Shown: positions 18,188 through 32,936, numbered from the stretch's first letter. The stretch: DNA of 35,348 bases from Syntrophaceae bacterium UBA6109 (GCA_002428445.1 DIWJ01000052.1:74003-109350); one strand, 5' to 3'. Numbers and translations are program-made. Notes: generated from the sequence alone by a model not told the origin.

Positions 18188-19009
18188 TTAGTCCCTTCTC
18201 TTCACGATAAATTTGTCGGTATTCTTATTTTTTCTTGTCTTGTACCCCTTGGTCGGCATCCCCCAAGGCGTGCAGGGGTGTCTTCCACCGGACGTCTTTC
18301 CTTCGCCTCCGCCCATGGGGTGATCCACCGGATTCATGACAACGCCGCGGACCTTGGGACGCTTCCCCATCCAGCGCTTCCGCCCTGCTTTCCCGATACT
18401 CGCATTTTCATGCTCGATATTTCCCACCTGGCCGATCGTCGCCCGGCATTCCAGAAATACCTTCCGGACTTCACCGGACGGAAGCCGAATCTGCGCATAT
18501 CCTTCTTCCTTCGCCATCAATTGGCCATAGGAACCGGCGCTGCGAATCAACTGGCCGCCGCGGCCCGTCTTGATCTCAATATTGTGGATCAAGGAACCCA
18601 GCGGGATGTTCTTCAGAGCAATCGTATTGCCTGGACGAATATCCGCCTTCTCACCGCTGATGACCGTGTCGCCCAGCGAAAGCTGAGCCGGCGCGATGAT
18701 GTATCGTTTGTCCCCGTCCAAATAGTGAAGCAGGGCGATCCGGGCGGAACGATTCGGATCGTATTCAATGGCTGCCACCTTCGCGGGGATATCGGTTTTC
18801 TCTCGACGAAAATCGATCACGCGGTACATTCTCTTGTGCCCGCCGCCGATGTGCCGACTCGTCATCCGTCCGTAGCAATTACGGCCGCCGGTTCTCCGCA
18901 AAGGCCGAACGAGCTTCTTTTCCGGCCGGGACTTGGTAATTTCCTCGAAATCCGAACAACTCTGAAATCTCCTGCCCGGAGATGTCGGTTTATACTGTTT
19001 GATTCCCAT
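18188..19009 (-). CDS. rplB: 50S ribosomal protein L2
   Basis: Large-subunit protein essential for subunit association and peptidyl transferase function. The 273 residues equal the standard length: [40 protein letters not shown], and the hallmark [20 protein letters not shown], whose HPMGGGEG contains the invariant histidine. An upstream extension of the frame (27 codons) has no family support; the ATG follows GAGGG. It is 17 bases from rplW. Confidence 0.99.
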   Translation of the reverse strand: MGIKQYKPTSPGRRFQSCSDFEEITKSRPEKKLVRPLRRTGGRNCYGRMTSRHIGGGHKRMYRVIDFRREKTDIPAKVAAIEYDPNRSARIALLHYLDGDKRYIIAPAQLSLGDTVISGEKADIRPGNTIALKNIPLGSLIHNIEIKTGRGGQLIRSAGSYGQLMAKEEGYAQIRLPSGEVRKVFLECRATIGQVGNIEHENASIGKAGRKRWMGKRPKVRGVVMNPVDHPMGGGEGKTSGGRHPCTPWGMPTKGYKTRKNKNTDKFIVKRRD

Positions 19010-19026
19010 GGATGGCCACCCTCTTC

Positions 19027-19314
19027 CTACACGCCTTCGTAAATCTGAATCGTGCTGCCTGGAGCCAGCGTTACAATCGCCTTCTTCCAAGAACGCTTCT
19101 GACCGAGGATCCGACCCATCCGCTTCTTCTTGCCGATCACATTGGCGGTGCGGACGTTAAGGACTTTCACCTTGAAGAGTTTTTCCACGGCCCTGCCGAT
19201 TTCGATCTTGTTCGCGCGCGTGTCCACCTCGAACATGTACTGATTCTGTTCTTCCTTGGTTGCGGCGCTCTTTTCCGTAACGATCGACCGCTTGATGATG
19301 TAATGCGTATCCAT
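19027..19314 (-). CDS. rplW: 50S ribosomal protein L23
   Basis: Tunnel-exit protein and main docking site for trigger factor. The 95 residues [20 protein letters not shown] continue with [20 protein letters not shown] and [18 protein letters not shown] blocks. Its ATG shares one base with the rplD stop (TAATG), so reinitiation after rplD is likely. Confidence 0.98.
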   Translation of the reverse strand: MDTHYIIKRSIVTEKSAATKEEQNQYMFEVDTRANKIEIGRAVEKLFKVKVLNVRTANVIGKKKRMGRILGQKRSWKKAIVTLAPGSTIQIYEGV

Positions 19315-19937
19315 TATGCCAGCAGCGCCCCCTCTATCTTTTTCACGGAGGGTTCCAGGAGAACCAGGTGATCGAAATTTACGAGATCGTATACGTTGAT
19401 ACCCTCAGAACGGATCACTTTCATCCCCTGGAAATTCCGGGAAGATTTCTCCAAGTTGGGATAGGATTTGTCCAGCACAAAAAGGGCCTTTTTCAAACCA
19501 AAACGGTCCACCACCTCTTTGAAGCGTCTCGTCTTGATCTCCGCCATCGGGAAATCCCGGAGGATCAGCAGCCTTTCCTCTTTGAGTTTCATGCTCAGGG
19601 CGGAAACAAGCCCAAGCCGCTTCACCTTCTTGGGTACCCTGTAGGCATATTTCCGGGGATGAGGACCGAAAACGATACCGCCGCCCCGCCACACGGGAGA
19701 GCGACTCGATCCGGATCTTGCCCGCCCGGTCCCTTTCTGCCGCCAGGGCTTCTTCCCTCCGCCGCTTACGTCATGCCTGCCCTTCGTGGAACTCGTCCCC
19801 TGCCGCCGCGAAGCCATCTGCATCTTGACGACCTCATGGATGACGGCTTCGTTCACCTCGGCACCGAAAACAGCTTCGTTGAGCTCGATTTCCGACACCT
19901 TGTTCTTTTCGATATCGTATATGTCCGCTGTCGGCAT
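19314..19937 (-). CDS. rplD: 50S ribosomal protein L4
   Basis: Exit-tunnel protein. The 207 residues contain the extended loop KKPWRQKGTGRARSGSSRSP (residues about 62-81) that reaches the tunnel constriction, followed by WRGGGIVFGPHPRKYAY and a C-terminal globular part. In E. coli L4 represses the S10 operon through the rpsJ leader; here rpsJ follows tuf after only 33 bases, so no such leader exists at that place. It is 23 bases from rplC. Confidence 0.98.
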   Translation of the reverse strand: MPTADIYDIEKNKVSEIELNEAVFGAEVNEAVIHEVVKMQMASRRQGTSSTKGRHDVSGGGKKPWRQKGTGRARSGSSRSPVWRGGGIVFGPHPRKYAYRVPKKVKRLGLVSALSMKLKEERLLILRDFPMAEIKTRRFKEVVDRFGLKKALFVLDKSYPNLEKSSRNFQGMKVIRSEGINVYDLVNFDHLVLLEPSVKKIEGALLA

Positions 19938-19960
19938 TTCTGACCTCTAGATCCTTTTCG

Positions 19961-20593
19961 TTATCCCGCCTTGACCGCCCTCTTTACGAGAACGTAACCA
20001 TTTCGATAACCGGGAACGGGTCCTTTGACCAGCAACACGTTCTGGTCGACTCTCACGCTCCATACGACAAGATTCTGAACGGTATTCCTGACATTACCCA
20101 ACTGGCCTGCCATTCGCGTTCCCTTGAAGACACGCGACGGGTCGGCGCTGGCGCCGATCGATCCCGGCGCCCTGTGGAACATGGAGCCATGGGTCGCCGC
20201 GCCGCCGCGGAATCCGTGCCGCTTCATGACACCCGCAAATCCCTTGCCCTTCGTCGTCCCAACGATGTCGACGCGCTCCCCGGCGGCAAAAAGATCCGCC
20301 TTCAGTTCCTGACCGACTTCATACTGATTGGCCTCGTCTACCCGGATTTCGCGCAGAATCCTGAAGAGTCCCTTTCCCGCCTTGTTCAAATGCCCCTGCA
20401 GCGGCTTGGTGACCCGACTCTGCTTGACGCGACCATAGCCGAGCTGAACAGCCTCGTATCCGTCCGTCTCTTTCGTCTTCTTCTGAATAACGACGGAAGG
20501 TTCCACTTCGATCACCGTCACCGAGACGGCCGATCCATCTTCTGCGAATACCTGGGTCATCCCCAATTTTTTACCGATCAATCCCTTGCTCAT
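19961..20593 (-). CDS. rplC: 50S ribosomal protein L3
   Basis: Early 50S assembly protein whose loop approaches the peptidyl transferase centre. The 210 residues start [20 protein letters not shown] and include [19 protein letters not shown] and [20 protein letters not shown]. At the position methylated on glutamine in E. coli L3 (GSIGQ) the residue is alanine, which is common outside gammaproteobacteria. The ATG is preferred to a GTG two codons upstream. A 91-base gap separates it from rpsJ. Confidence 0.98.
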   Translation of the reverse strand: MSKGLIGKKLGMTQVFAEDGSAVSVTVIEVEPSVVIQKKTKETDGYEAVQLGYGRVKQSRVTKPLQGHLNKAGKGLFRILREIRVDEANQYEVGQELKADLFAAGERVDIVGTTKGKGFAGVMKRHGFRGGAATHGSMFHRAPGSIGASADPSRVFKGTRMAGQLGNVRNTVQNLVVWSVRVDQNVLLVKGPVPGYRNGYVLVKRAVKAG

Positions 20594-20684
20594 GTTCACC
20601 ACACCATCCGGTACGACCGGAAAACGATGTCAAGATCCCATCTGCCAAAAAGGAAACCCGCCGGCTGTCAAGCCTTTCGTCGGA

Positions 20685-20993
20685 CTACAGCTTGATCTCG
20701 ACGTCCACACCTGCCGACAGGTCCAGTTTCATCAACGCATCCACCGTGGACTGCGTCGGCTCGATGATATCGATCAGACGCTTGTGGGTTCGAATCTCAA
20801 ACTGCTCCCGAGACTTCTTGTCCACGTGCGGGGATCGATTCACGCAGTAACGGTTGATCTCGGTCGGCAGCGGAATGGGACCTGCAACCCGAGCACCCGT
20901 TCGCCGGGCGGTCTCCACAATGTCCTCGACGGACCGGTCCAACAGCTTATAGTCGTATGCCTTCAGACGTATTCGTATCTTTTGATCTTTCAT
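20685..20993 (-). CDS. rpsJ: 30S ribosomal protein S10 (NusE)
   Basis: 30S head protein that also acts as NusE, binding NusB and the NusG KOW domain to couple transcription and translation. The 102 residues start [20 protein letters not shown] and include [20 protein letters not shown] and the loop [18 protein letters not shown]. The ATG follows AAGG at 5 bases; an upstream extension of ten codons lacks family support. It follows tuf by 33 bases, joining the str and S10 sets. Confidence 0.98.
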   Translation of the reverse strand: MKDQKIRIRLKAYDYKLLDRSVEDIVETARRTGARVAGPIPLPTEINRYCVNRSPHVDKKSREQFEIRTHKRLIDIIEPTQSTVDALMKLDLSAGVDVEIKL

Positions 20994-21026
20994 AGATCCC
21001 TTATCGATCCCCGGATTATGCAATCC

Positions 21027-22220
21027 TTATTCGATGATTTTGCTCACAACACCCGCGCCGACCGTTCGACCGCCCTCGCGAATGGCGAAGCGCAGCTGCT
21101 CTTCCATGGCGATCGGCGTAATGAGGGCGATTTCCACGTTGACGTTGTCTCCGGGCATCACCATTTCCACGCCTTCCGGAAGCGTCGCAACACCCGTCAC
21201 GTCCGTTGTCCGGAAATAGAACTGGGGCCGGTATCCCGAGAAGAAGGGCGTGTGCCGGCCTCCTTCTTCCTTGGTCAGAACGTAGACGGCGGCCTTGAAT
21301 TTTGTGTGGGGGGTAATGGATCCCGGCTTTGCCACGACCTGGCCTCTTTCCACTTCCTCACGCTTGGTCCCGCGGAGCAGGACGCCGATGTCGTCGCCCG
21401 CGCGTCCTTCATCGAGCGTCTTGCGGAACATCTCGACGCCGGTGCAAACCGTCTTGAACGACGGGCGGATGCCGACGATCTCGACCTCTTCGCCCGTCCG
21501 CACAATGCCGCGGTCCACCCTTCCGGTTACGACCGTCCCGCGCCCGGAGATGCTGAACACGTCGCCGACCGGCATCAGGAAAGGCTTTTCGAGATCGCGG
21601 ACCGGCTCGGGAACATAATTGTCGACCGCTTCCATCAGTTCCCAAACGGACTTGGCGTCCGGTGAATCGGGATCGTCGGCCTCCAGCGCCTTGAGCGCCG
21701 AGCCGCGGATGATGGGAATCTTGTCGCCGGGAAATTCATACTGGGTAAGGAGTTCGCGAAGCTCGAGTTCGACCAGGTCAAGGAGTTCCGGATCGTCAAC
21801 AAGGTCCACCTTGTTGAGATAGACGACAACGTAGGGGACCTGGACCTGACGGGCAAGGAGGATGTGCTCTCGGGTCTGCGGCATCGGACCTTCCGAGGCA
21901 GCCACGACGAGAATGGCGCCGTCCATGTGCGCCGCACCGGAAATCATATTCTTGATATAGTCGGCATGGCCAGGGCAGTCGACGTGGGCGTAATGCCGCT
22001 TCGAGGTCTCATATTCCACATGCGAGATGTTGATGGTCACGCCTCTTTCTTTTTCTTCAGGGGCATTGTCGATAGAATCAAAGGGTCTGAATTCGGCGAA
22101 CCCCTTCTTTGCGAGATGCTTGGTTATGGCAGCCGTAAGGGTGGTCTTGCCATGATCCACGTGGCCGATCGTGCCGATATTGACATGCGGCTTCGTCCTC
22201 TCAAATTTCTTCTTCGCCAT
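21027..22220 (-). CDS. tuf: Elongation factor Tu
   Basis: GTPase that delivers aminoacyl-tRNA to the ribosome. The 397 residues have the P-loop GHVDHGKT (19-26), switch I RGVTI with T62, DCPGHAD (81-87) with the catalytic H85, and NKVD (136-139), followed by barrel domains II and III ending [11 protein letters not shown]. Switch I reads [11 protein letters not shown] rather than the common proteobacterial TIATAHVEYET. The ATG follows AAGGAG closely. The upstream neighbour is rpsG; fusA, usual between them, is missing. A second tuf copy, common near tRNA-Thr/rpmG, could lie beyond the right edge. Confidence 0.99.
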   Translation of the reverse strand: MAKKKFERTKPHVNIGTIGHVDHGKTTLTAAITKHLAKKGFAEFRPFDSIDNAPEEKERGVTINISHVEYETSKRHYAHVDCPGHADYIKNMISGAAHMDGAILVVAASEGPMPQTREHILLARQVQVPYVVVYLNKVDLVDDPELLDLVELELRELLTQYEFPGDKIPIIRGSALKALEADDPDSPDAKSVWELMEAVDNYVPEPVRDLEKPFLMPVGDVFSISGRGTVVTGRVDRGIVRTGEEVEIVGIRPSFKTVCTGVEMFRKTLDEGRAGDDIGVLLRGTKREEVERGQVVAKPGSITPHTKFKAAVYVLTKEEGGRHTPFFSGYRPQFYFRTTDVTGVATLPEGVEMVMPGDNVNVEIALITPIAMEEQLRFAIREGGRTVGAGVVSKIIE

Positions 22221-22268
22221 CTCTCCTTCCCTCCTTCAACGTTGATGGTTCGTCTTTTCGTCTTTCCT

Positions 22269-22287
22269 TCGCTCTCCGGAAGAGCGA
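22269..22287 (-). promoter_or_regulatory. Hairpin in the rpsG-tuf gap
   Basis: A perfect 7-bp inverted repeat (22269-22275 with 22281-22287) with a 5-base loop sits in the 139-base gap between rpsG and tuf. No T-tract follows on the minus strand, so it is not a typical terminator; it could be an mRNA processing or stability element. The rest of the gap shows no gene, promoter or recognisable fusA remnant. Confidence 0.4.
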
Positions 22288-22359
22288 TCTGCGTCCGTCG
22301 AGTTCCGCGCCGTTTCCTCAGCTGCGAGCTTCCGCCGAAAAGAAAGATCGGCCCCGCTT

Positions 22360-22830
22360 CTAAAACCGATAATGGGCAAACGCTTTGTTCGCTTCCGCCA
22401 TCTTGTGCACGGCTTCCCGCTTCTTGATGGCTCCACCCCGGTTATTGGCGGCGTCGATGAGCTCCCCCGCCAATTTTTCCCTCATGGTCTTTTCGGTGCG
22501 CTCCTGCGCGTTGGAGATCAACCAACGGATCCCCAAGGCGATCCTCCGGCCCTGCGGTACCTCGGTCGGCACCTGATAGGTGGAACCGCCAACGCGTCTC
22601 GACTTCACTTCGATGAGCGGCTTGGCATTGTTTACGGCCTTTTCGAAAACTTCTACCGGCTGTTCCTTGGCGCGTTTTTCGATGAATTCCAGCGCTCCGT
22701 AGAGGATGGATTCGGCCACACTCTTCTTCCCGCGTCTCATCAAGCTGTTGATAAACTTCGCCACCAGCTTGTTGTTGTACTTGGGGTCCGGCAGGATCTC
22801 CCTCTTCGCGACTTCTCTTCTCCTCGGCAT
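22360..22830 (-). CDS. rpsG: 30S ribosomal protein S7
   Basis: Primary binder of the 16S 3' domain, lying at the E site. The 156 residues start [20 protein letters not shown] and include [39 protein letters not shown] and [20 protein letters not shown]. It is 17 bases downstream of rpsL. In E. coli S7 regulates translation of the str operon near the rpsL-rpsG gap; the gap here is short and no site was recognised. Confidence 0.99.
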   Translation of the reverse strand: MPRRREVAKREILPDPKYNNKLVAKFINSLMRRGKKSVAESILYGALEFIEKRAKEQPVEVFEKAVNNAKPLIEVKSRRVGGSTYQVPTEVPQGRRIALGIRWLISNAQERTEKTMREKLAGELIDAANNRGGAIKKREAVHKMAEANKAFAHYRF

Positions 22831-22847
22831 ATCTTTCTGTCCTTCAC

Positions 22848-23219
22848 TCAGCTCGGTTTCTTGGCGCCGTACTTGGACCGCCCTTGCTTGCGATCCTGAA
22901 CGCCCACCGCATCCAGCGTGCCACGAACGATATGATAACGAACTCCCGGAAGGTCCTTGACCCTCCCGCCCCTCACCAAGACAACAGAGTGCTCCTGCAG
23001 GTTGTGCCCGACGCCGGGGATATAAGATGTTACTTCATACCCGCTCGTCAGCCTCACTCTGGCCACTTTACGAAGCGCGGAGTTCGGCTTCTTCGGCGTT
23101 GTCGTATAGACCCTGACGCACACCCCGCGCCTCTGAGGTGAGTTTCCAAGCGCCGGTGTCGAGGTCTTTTTTCGGATCTTCGTTCTTCCCTTCCGGACCA
23201 ATTGATTGATCGTCGGCAT
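22848..23219 (-). CDS. rpsL: 30S ribosomal protein S12
   Basis: Decoding-centre protein. The 123 residues start [20 protein letters not shown]. The streptomycin-relevant segments are wild type: [16 protein letters not shown], with both lysines of PKKP, and [15 protein letters not shown], with the aspartate that RimO methylthiolates. Streptomycin sensitivity at this locus is therefore expected. It follows rpoC by 62 bases without a clear promoter, joining the rpoBC and str sets. Confidence 0.99.
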   Translation of the reverse strand: MPTINQLVRKGRTKIRKKTSTPALGNSPQRRGVCVRVYTTTPKKPNSALRKVARVRLTSGYEVTSYIPGVGHNLQEHSVVLVRGGRVKDLPGVRYHIVRGTLDAVGVQDRKQGRSKYGAKKPS

Positions 23220-23281
23220 CGTTCCTCCCGGTTCCTTTGCCCGATGTCAAACAGGCAGTGTACGCAAAGCTCGATCTCGTA

Positions 23282-26200
23282 TCAATTCGACGCCTGGATG
23301 TCAAGCACTTTCTCATCCGAATCGCCGCTATTGGTCTGCATTTGAGGTTCTTCCGGAGGCAATTCCGGCTCATCCGTTTGAATGCCCAATTTTCGGTACA
23401 TCGGCAGTCCTGTTCCCGCGGGAATCAGTCTGCCCATGATGACGTTTTCCTTGAGCCCGCGCAGGTAATCGGTCTTGCCGGCCAGCGCCGCTTCCGTCAG
23501 CACACGGGTCGTCTCCTGGAAGGACGCCGCAGAGATGAAGCTCTGCGTCGAGAGCGAAGCCTTGGTGATTCCCATGAGGATGGGTTCTCCGACAGCGGGT
23601 TTTCCACCCTTGTCGACGACCCGCTGATTTTCTTCCTGGAAGCGGTGCCGCTCCACCTGCTCGTCGGCGATGAACGACGTGTCGCCCGGATCCTTGACGA
23701 CGAGCCTGCGCAACATCTGCCGGACGATGACCTCCATGTGCTTGTCGTTGATCTTCACGCCCTGCAACCGGTACACTTCCTGAACCTCGTCGACGAGATA
23801 GCGGGCCAACTCTTTTTCGCCCTTGATCATCAGCAGGTCGTGCGGGTTGTTGATCCCGTCCATCAGGGCTTCCCCGGCGATCACGCGATCGCCCTCCTGG
23901 ACACTCACATGTTTTCCCTTCGGGATGAGATATTCCTTCTGCTCGTCCGAATCGGGCGTCACGATGATCTTTCTCTTTCCCTTGGAGTCCTTGCCGTAGG
24001 AGACCACACCGTCGATCTCGCTGATGACGGCGAATTCCTTCGGCTTGCGTGCCTCAAACAATTCGGCAACCCGAGGAAGACCGCCCGTGATGTCCTTGGT
24101 CTTCGTCGTTTCGCGCGGAATCTTGGCGATGATGTCGCCGGCGCTGATCGCATCGCCTTCGGAAACGACGATATTCACGCCGACGGACAGCAGATACCTC
24201 GCAACGGAGTTCGTGCCGGGAACTTTCGCCGTCTTGCCCTTCTTGTCCTTGATCGAGATGCGGGGTCGGAGATCCGGGTCCTTGTATTCGATGATGACTT
24301 TGCGCGAGAGACCGGTCACCTCGTCCACCTGCTCCTGCATGGTTTTCCCCTCGACGACATCGCCGAATTTCACGATGCCTTCGACTTCGGCAAGGATCGG
24401 GACGGCAAAAGGATCCCATTCCGCAATCAGAGTCCCTTTCTTCACTTCGCTTCCGTCGCCGACCTTGATGTGCGCCCCGTAGGGAACCGGGTATTTCCCG
24501 CGGCTCCGTTTGTGCTCATCGAGGACATGGATCTCGCCGTTGCGGTTCATGGCGACGCTGTCCTTGTCCTTGCCCTTGGTCTTGACGGTATGCAGGTTCG
24601 TAAAGCGGACGGTCCCGTCGTGCCGCGCCTCCAGAGTAGAATGCTCTTCGAATTTCGCGGTACCGCCGATATGGAAGGTCCGCATCGTCAACTGCGTGCC
24701 CGGCTCGCCGATGGACTGGGCGGCGATGATCCCGACGGACTCGCCGATATTGACCAGGTGTCCGTGAGCAAGGTCGCGGCCATAGCACATGGCGCAGACC
24801 CCGTGTTTCGATTTGCAGGTGAGTACCGACCGGATATTGACGCGTTCGATGCCGGCGCGGTCGATACGTTCCGCCAGCGCCTCATCGATCAATGAATTCG
24901 CCTTGACCAGGACTTCTCCGGTATACGGATCATCGATGTTTTCCAGGACGACGCGGCCGAGGACGCGTTCTCCGGCCGGTTCGATGATCTCGCCGCCCTC
25001 CATCAGGGCGGACACATAGATCCCGTCCACGGTGCCGCAGTCCTCTTCCGTAATGATGCAGTCCTGGGCGACATCGACAAGCCTTCGGGTCAGATATCCC
25101 GAATTGGCCGTCTTGAGCGCCGTATCGGCGAGGCCTTTCCGGGCGCCATGCGTCGATATAAAGTACTGCAGGACCGTGAGTCCCTCGCGGAAGTTGGCCG
25201 TGATCGGGGTCTCGATGATTTCTCCCGAAGGTTTCGCCATGAGGCCCCTCATTCCGGCGAGCTGGCGGATCTGTACAGCGCTGCCCCTGGCGCCCGAATC
25301 GGCCATCATGTAAATCGGGTTGAAACTCTCGCTCTTCGTCTTGTCCCCTTCGGGAAGGGCCGTCGTATCGCTGCCGATGCCGACCATCATCTCGCCGGCG
25401 ATCTTTTCCGTCGCTTGAGCCCAGATATCGATGACCTTGTTGTAACGCTCGCCGTCGGTGATGAGCCCGTCCATGTACTGCTTCTGAATCCGCAGGACAT
25501 CTTTGTCGGCCTTGCTGACAATATCCTTTTTGTTTGCCGGAACCACAAGATTGTGCAGGGCAAAGGAAACGCCGGCGACCGTCGCGTACCGGAAGCCCAG
25601 GTCCTTGAGGCGGTCGGCGAGCAGAACCGTCGTCTTCTCGCCGCAGGTCCGGTAGCAATAATCAATCAGGTTGGCCATCTCCTTCTTATTCATCAATTTG
25701 TTGATGCTGTCGAAGCCGATTTCCTTCGGCACGACCTCAAACAGAACAATGCGGCCGACCGTGGTCTGCTTCCGTTCGCCGTCCATCCGGACCTCGATCC
25801 GCGCATGCAGATCCACAACACCGGCATCCAGGGCTCTCCGCACTTCTTCGACGCCGGAGAAGACCATCCCTTCGCCTTTCACTCCGCTCCTACCCCGGGT
25901 CAGATAGTAAATTCCGAGGACGATATCCTGACTGGGAATGATGATGGGCTTGCCGTTCGCCGGGGACAGGATGTTGTTGGTGGACATCATCAACACGCGG
26001 GCTTCCGTCTGCGCTTCGATGGACAGCGGCACGTGCACGGCCATCTGATCCCCGTCGAAGTCCGCATTGAAGGCGGTGCAGACAAGCGGATGCAGTTGAA
26101 TGGCTTTCCCTTCGATCAAGATCGGTTCAAATGCCTGCATGCCCAGCCGGTGCAGCGTGGGCGCGCGGTTCAGCATGACAGGGTACTCGCGCACGACCTC

Positions 26201-27442
26201 GTCCAGGGCGTCCCAAACCTCTGCCGTTTCCCTTTCAACCATCTTCTTGGCGCTCTTGACGGTCGTGACATACCCTTTTTCGTGCAGGCGGTTGTAGATA
26301 AAGGGCTTGAACAACTCGAGCGCCACTTTTTTCGGGAGACCGCACTGGTGCAGTCTCAAATCGGGTCCGACCACGATGACGGATCGACCCGAGTAATCGA
26401 CGCGCTTTCCCAGCAGGTTCTGACGGAAACGGCCCTGTTTCCCCTTGAGCATATCGGACAGGGAGCGCAGTGGCCGCTTGTTCGTTCCGGTGATGGCTCT
26501 GCCGCGGCGACCGTTGTCGAACAGGACGTCGACGGCCTCCTGCAGCATCCGCTTTTCATTCCGGATGATGATTTCGGGAGCGTTCAGTTCCTGCAGTCTC
26601 TTCAGGCGATTGTTTCTGTTGATCACCCGGCGGTACAGGTCGTTCAGATCGGAGGTCGCAAAGCGGCCGCCGTCCAGAGGCACCAGCGGTCGGAGGTCCG
26701 GCGGGATGACGGGAAGGGTCGTCAGGATCATCCATTCCGGCCGGTTTCCCGACTTTCTCAACGCCTCGATGACCTTGAGTCTCTTGATGAGCCGCTTGCG
26801 TTTCGTATCGGAAGCGGTGGTCTTGAGATCGTCGCGGATCTCCTGATCCATCTTCTCGAGATCGATCTCTTCCAGGATGGTCCGGATGGCCTCGGCGCCG
26901 ATTCCCGCCACAAAGGCGTCTTCACCGTACTGCTCTTTCAGATCGGCATATTCCTCATCGGTCAGAAGCTGTTTCTTTTCCAGCGGCGTCTGCCTCGGAT
27001 CGAGCACGATCCAAGACTCGAAATACAGGACACGTTCCAATTCCTTCAGGGTGAGATCCAGGACGTTGCCGATGCGGCTGGGAAGGCTCTTGAGAAACCA
27101 GATATGCGCGACCGGCGTGGCCAGCACAATGTGGCCCATCCTCTCGCGGCGGACCTTGGATTGAATGACTTCCACACCGCACTTCTCGCATACCACGCCC
27201 CTGTGCTTCATGCGTTTGTACCGACCGCACAGGCACTCGTAGTCTTTCACAGGTCCAAAAATTTTTGCACAGAACAATCCGTCCCGCTCGGGTTTGAACG
27301 TCCGGTAATTGATCGTCTCCGGTTTCTTGACTTCACCATGCGACCAGGAGAGAATTTCCTCCGGAGAGGCAATCGACATCCGAATCGCATTGAAGCGGAT
27401 AGGATCCTTCGGCTTTTCGAAATAGCTAAAAACGTCTTCCAC
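23282..27442 (-). CDS. rpoC: DNA-directed RNA polymerase beta' subunit
   Basis: Catalytic subunit with the Mg-binding active site. The 1386 residues include the N-terminal zinc site C70, C72, C85, C88, the catalytic NADFDGD (459-465; D461, D463, D465), the second zinc cluster [11 protein letters not shown], and the trigger-loop start [10 protein letters not shown]. The trigger loop is followed by a long proteobacterial SI3-type insert of repeated beta-rich segments ([25 protein letters not shown]). The start is GTG with GGGGA 5 bases away; no nearby ATG fits. The C-terminal tail is acidic and glutamine-rich. It is 83 bases downstream of rpoB. Confidence 0.99.
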   Translation of the reverse strand: MEDVFSYFEKPKDPIRFNAIRMSIASPEEILSWSHGEVKKPETINYRTFKPERDGLFCAKIFGPVKDYECLCGRYKRMKHRGVVCEKCGVEVIQSKVRRERMGHIVLATPVAHIWFLKSLPSRIGNVLDLTLKELERVLYFESWIVLDPRQTPLEKKQLLTDEEYADLKEQYGEDAFVAGIGAEAIRTILEEIDLEKMDQEIRDDLKTTASDTKRKRLIKRLKVIEALRKSGNRPEWMILTTLPVIPPDLRPLVPLDGGRFATSDLNDLYRRVINRNNRLKRLQELNAPEIIIRNEKRMLQEAVDVLFDNGRRGRAITGTNKRPLRSLSDMLKGKQGRFRQNLLGKRVDYSGRSVIVVGPDLRLHQCGLPKKVALELFKPFIYNRLHEKGYVTTVKSAKKMVERETAEVWDALDEVVREYPVMLNRAPTLHRLGMQAFEPILIEGKAIQLHPLVCTAFNADFDGDQMAVHVPLSIEAQTEARVLMMSTNNILSPANGKPIIIPSQDIVLGIYYLTRGRSGVKGEGMVFSGVEEVRRALDAGVVDLHARIEVRMDGERKQTTVGRIVLFEVVPKEIGFDSINKLMNKKEMANLIDYCYRTCGEKTTVLLADRLKDLGFRYATVAGVSFALHNLVVPANKKDIVSKADKDVLRIQKQYMDGLITDGERYNKVIDIWAQATEKIAGEMMVGIGSDTTALPEGDKTKSESFNPIYMMADSGARGSAVQIRQLAGMRGLMAKPSGEIIETPITANFREGLTVLQYFISTHGARKGLADTALKTANSGYLTRRLVDVAQDCIITEEDCGTVDGIYVSALMEGGEIIEPAGERVLGRVVLENIDDPYTGEVLVKANSLIDEALAERIDRAGIERVNIRSVLTCKSKHGVCAMCYGRDLAHGHLVNIGESVGIIAAQSIGEPGTQLTMRTFHIGGTAKFEEHSTLEARHDGTVRFTNLHTVKTKGKDKDSVAMNRNGEIHVLDEHKRSRGKYPVPYGAHIKVGDGSEVKKGTLIAEWDPFAVPILAEVEGIVKFGDVVEGKTMQEQVDEVTGLSRKVIIEYKDPDLRPRISIKDKKGKTAKVPGTNSVARYLLSVGVNIVVSEGDAISAGDIIAKIPRETTKTKDITGGLPRVAELFEARKPKEFAVISEIDGVVSYGKDSKGKRKIIVTPDSDEQKEYLIPKGKHVSVQEGDRVIAGEALMDGINNPHDLLMIKGEKELARYLVDEVQEVYRLQGVKINDKHMEVIVRQMLRRLVVKDPGDTSFIADEQVERHRFQEENQRVVDKGGKPAVGEPILMGITKASLSTQSFISAASFQETTRVLTEAALAGKTDYLRGLKENVIMGRLIPAGTGLPMYRKLGIQTDEPELPPEEPQMQTNSGDSDEKVLDIQASN

Positions 27443-27525
27443 AGATTTCCCCTTTAAAAAGATGTTATCCTGTCCCCGAAGACCCGCGTCTGTGAAAGCG
27501 GCTCCCGGGGCCTCATCCGGAGGGT

Positions 27526-31620
<4,095 letters not shown>

Positions 31621-31637
31621 AATCACCCTTTAGCAGG

Positions 31638-31700
31638 CTCGGCGTCCCGCCACTTGCAGGACGCCGAGATCATCTCCATGCGAGAGCCCCGATAGGGCTC
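31638..31700 (-). promoter_or_regulatory. Two tandem hairpins between rplL and rpoB
   Basis: The first hairpin in mRNA order is a 6-bp GC-rich stem (31684-31689 with 31695-31700, 5-base loop); the second is a perfect 10-bp stem (31638-31647 with 31659-31668, 11-base loop). Neither is followed by a T-tract. In E. coli the same gap holds a partial attenuator and an RNase III processing site that lower rpoBC expression relative to rplJL; a similar role here is inferred from position. Confidence 0.6.
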
Positions 31701-31731
31701 CCTGTCGCCGGTGCTCATCGTAAACCTTACA

Positions 31732-32118
31732 TTACTTGATCTCGACGGTCCCGCCGGCTTCCTCAATCTTCTTCTTGATTTCGGCTGCTTCGTCCTTGGA
31801 AATGCCATCCTTGATAGGCTTGGGCACACCATCCACCAAATCCTTGGCCTCCTTGAGACCCAGATTGGTGATTTGACGAATGACCTTGATCACCTGAATC
31901 TTGTTTTCTCCGAAACCGGTGAGGATGGTGTCGAATTCGGTTTTTTCCTCCACCGCCGCTTGCTGGGCGGGCCCTGCAACAGCAGCAGCTGCCGCCACAG
32001 GCGCCGCCGCGGTCACGCCGAATTTGTCTTCCAATTCCTTGACCAGTTGAGAAAGCTCCAATACCGTCATCGATTCGATGAATTTGATCACGTCCTCTTT
32101 GGTTGTCTGATTTGCCAT
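31732..32118 (-). CDS. rplL: 50S ribosomal protein L7/L12
   Basis: Multi-copy stalk protein that recruits translational GTPases. The 128 residues have the N-terminal dimerisation helices ([20 protein letters not shown]), an alanine-rich hinge (about 37-57), and the C-terminal factor-binding domain ([39 protein letters not shown]). It is 30 bases after rplJ, with which it assembles as the L10(L12)n complex. Confidence 0.99.
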   Translation of the reverse strand: MANQTTKEDVIKFIESMTVLELSQLVKELEDKFGVTAAAPVAAAAAVAGPAQQAAVEEKTEFDTILTGFGENKIQVIKVIRQITNLGLKEAKDLVDGVPKPIKDGISKDEAAEIKKKIEEAGGTVEIK

Positions 32119-32148
32119 CGCTCTTCTTCCTTCCTGTATGATGATTGA

Positions 32149-32673
32149 TTAGTTGGCAGATTCCTTCTTGACCCGATACGCATCGAGAACCCCGACGAAT
32201 GACCTCGGAACAGCGCTCAACACGTTCACCAGCTGCCCCTGCACGCCGACCAGCAGTGAGAGGAGTTTCCCCAGGAGAACTTCCCGGCTGGGAAGCTCGG
32301 CCAGTACGCTGATGTCGCTCTTGGACAGCACCCGGCCTTCGAGGATACCCGCCTTGATTTCCAGTTGGGCGTTTTTCCGGGCGAACTCCGTCAGCACCTT
32401 GGTCATTTCCACGGCGTCGCCGTGATTGAGGGCGACCGCCAGCGGCCCCCTGAAATGCTGTTCCAGGGCACCGAACGAGGTATCCTGGGAGGCAATCCGC
32501 AAGAGCGTATTCTTCACCACCCGGAACTCCGTCCCCGACTTTCGCAGAACATTGCGAAGCGTCGTGAGTTTCGCCATGTCCATCCCCGAGTATCCCGTCA
32601 GGACGGCAAGCTTGACATCCCGAAGTTGCTCGTTGAGTTCGGCGACTACTTGTTCTTTCGTTTTCCGATCCAA
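32149..32673 (-). CDS. rplJ: 50S ribosomal protein L10
   Basis: Stalk base protein that anchors L12 dimers. The 174 residues begin MDRKTKEQVVAELNEQLRDV, with EFRVVKNTLLRIASQDT and GPLAVALNHGDAV, and a C-terminal helix that would hold L12 dimers. The start is TTG, 5 bases after a perfect AGGAGGT. The L10-L12 complex probably represses its own translation through the leader at 32831-32905. Confidence 0.98.
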   Translation of the reverse strand: MDRKTKEQVVAELNEQLRDVKLAVLTGYSGMDMAKLTTLRNVLRKSGTEFRVVKNTLLRIASQDTSFGALEQHFRGPLAVALNHGDAVEMTKVLTEFARKNAQLEIKAGILEGRVLSKSDISVLAELPSREVLLGKLLSLLVGVQGQLVNVLSAVPRSFVGVLDAYRVKKESAN

Positions 32674-32830
32674 ATTCGACCTCCTTTCCTGATCCTTCTC
32701 ATGACCAATATCTTCTCTCCCGGCAAAGAAGGCTGCAAAGCCGAACCGAACATCGGAAAACAGGGCACGATACAGGGAGAAATCAGAAACAATCCGGTTT
32801 ATTGTCCTCTATGGGAACACACCGCGACTT

Positions 32831-32905
32831 GGTCTCGGCAGGCCGACGTTTCGTCGATTAAACTCCCTGTACCTGCTGTCTCCGACACTTCGTAGTCCGA
32901 ACCTT
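32831..32905 (-). promoter_or_regulatory. Ribosomal protein L10 leader (autoregulatory RNA)
   Basis: In the 263-base rplA-rplJ gap the mRNA reads GGAGACAGCAGGTACA, then GTTTAAT, a hairpin CGACG-AAA-CGTCG, and GGCCTGCCGAGACC. GCAGG (complement of 32872-32876) pairs with CCTGC (complement of 32838-32842), enclosing an asymmetric internal loop and the inner hairpin. This fits the known L10 leader, where L10(L12)4 binds to repress rplJL. A short 5' hairpin CCGAA-GG-TTCGG precedes it. Exact ends are approximate. The remaining 150 bases to rplJ show no confident promoter or terminator. Confidence 0.8.
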
Positions 32906-32936
32906 CGGCCATCAGCCTCCCGGCCAGGTTTGGAAG

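Noticed and set aside
20594..20684. Two TTGACA hexamers in the rpsJ-rplC gap facing rplC
   Set aside because: Neither has a reasonable -10 element at 16-18 bases, so no promoter is called.
25148..27457. A 769-codon open frame on the plus strand opposite rpoC
   Set aside because: It is the antisense shadow of a highly conserved GC-rich gene; it has no family motifs, and the opposite strand encodes an unmistakable RpoC.
27443..27525. Small inverted repeats in the rpoB-rpoC gap
   Set aside because: Stems are only 4-6 bp with alternative pairings and no T-tract; not clear enough to list as a feature.
32674..32760. A possible promoter (TTGCAG plus GAAGAT, 17 apart) upstream of rplJ
   Set aside because: The -10 lacks the first T and the -35 is weak; not distinguishable from chance.
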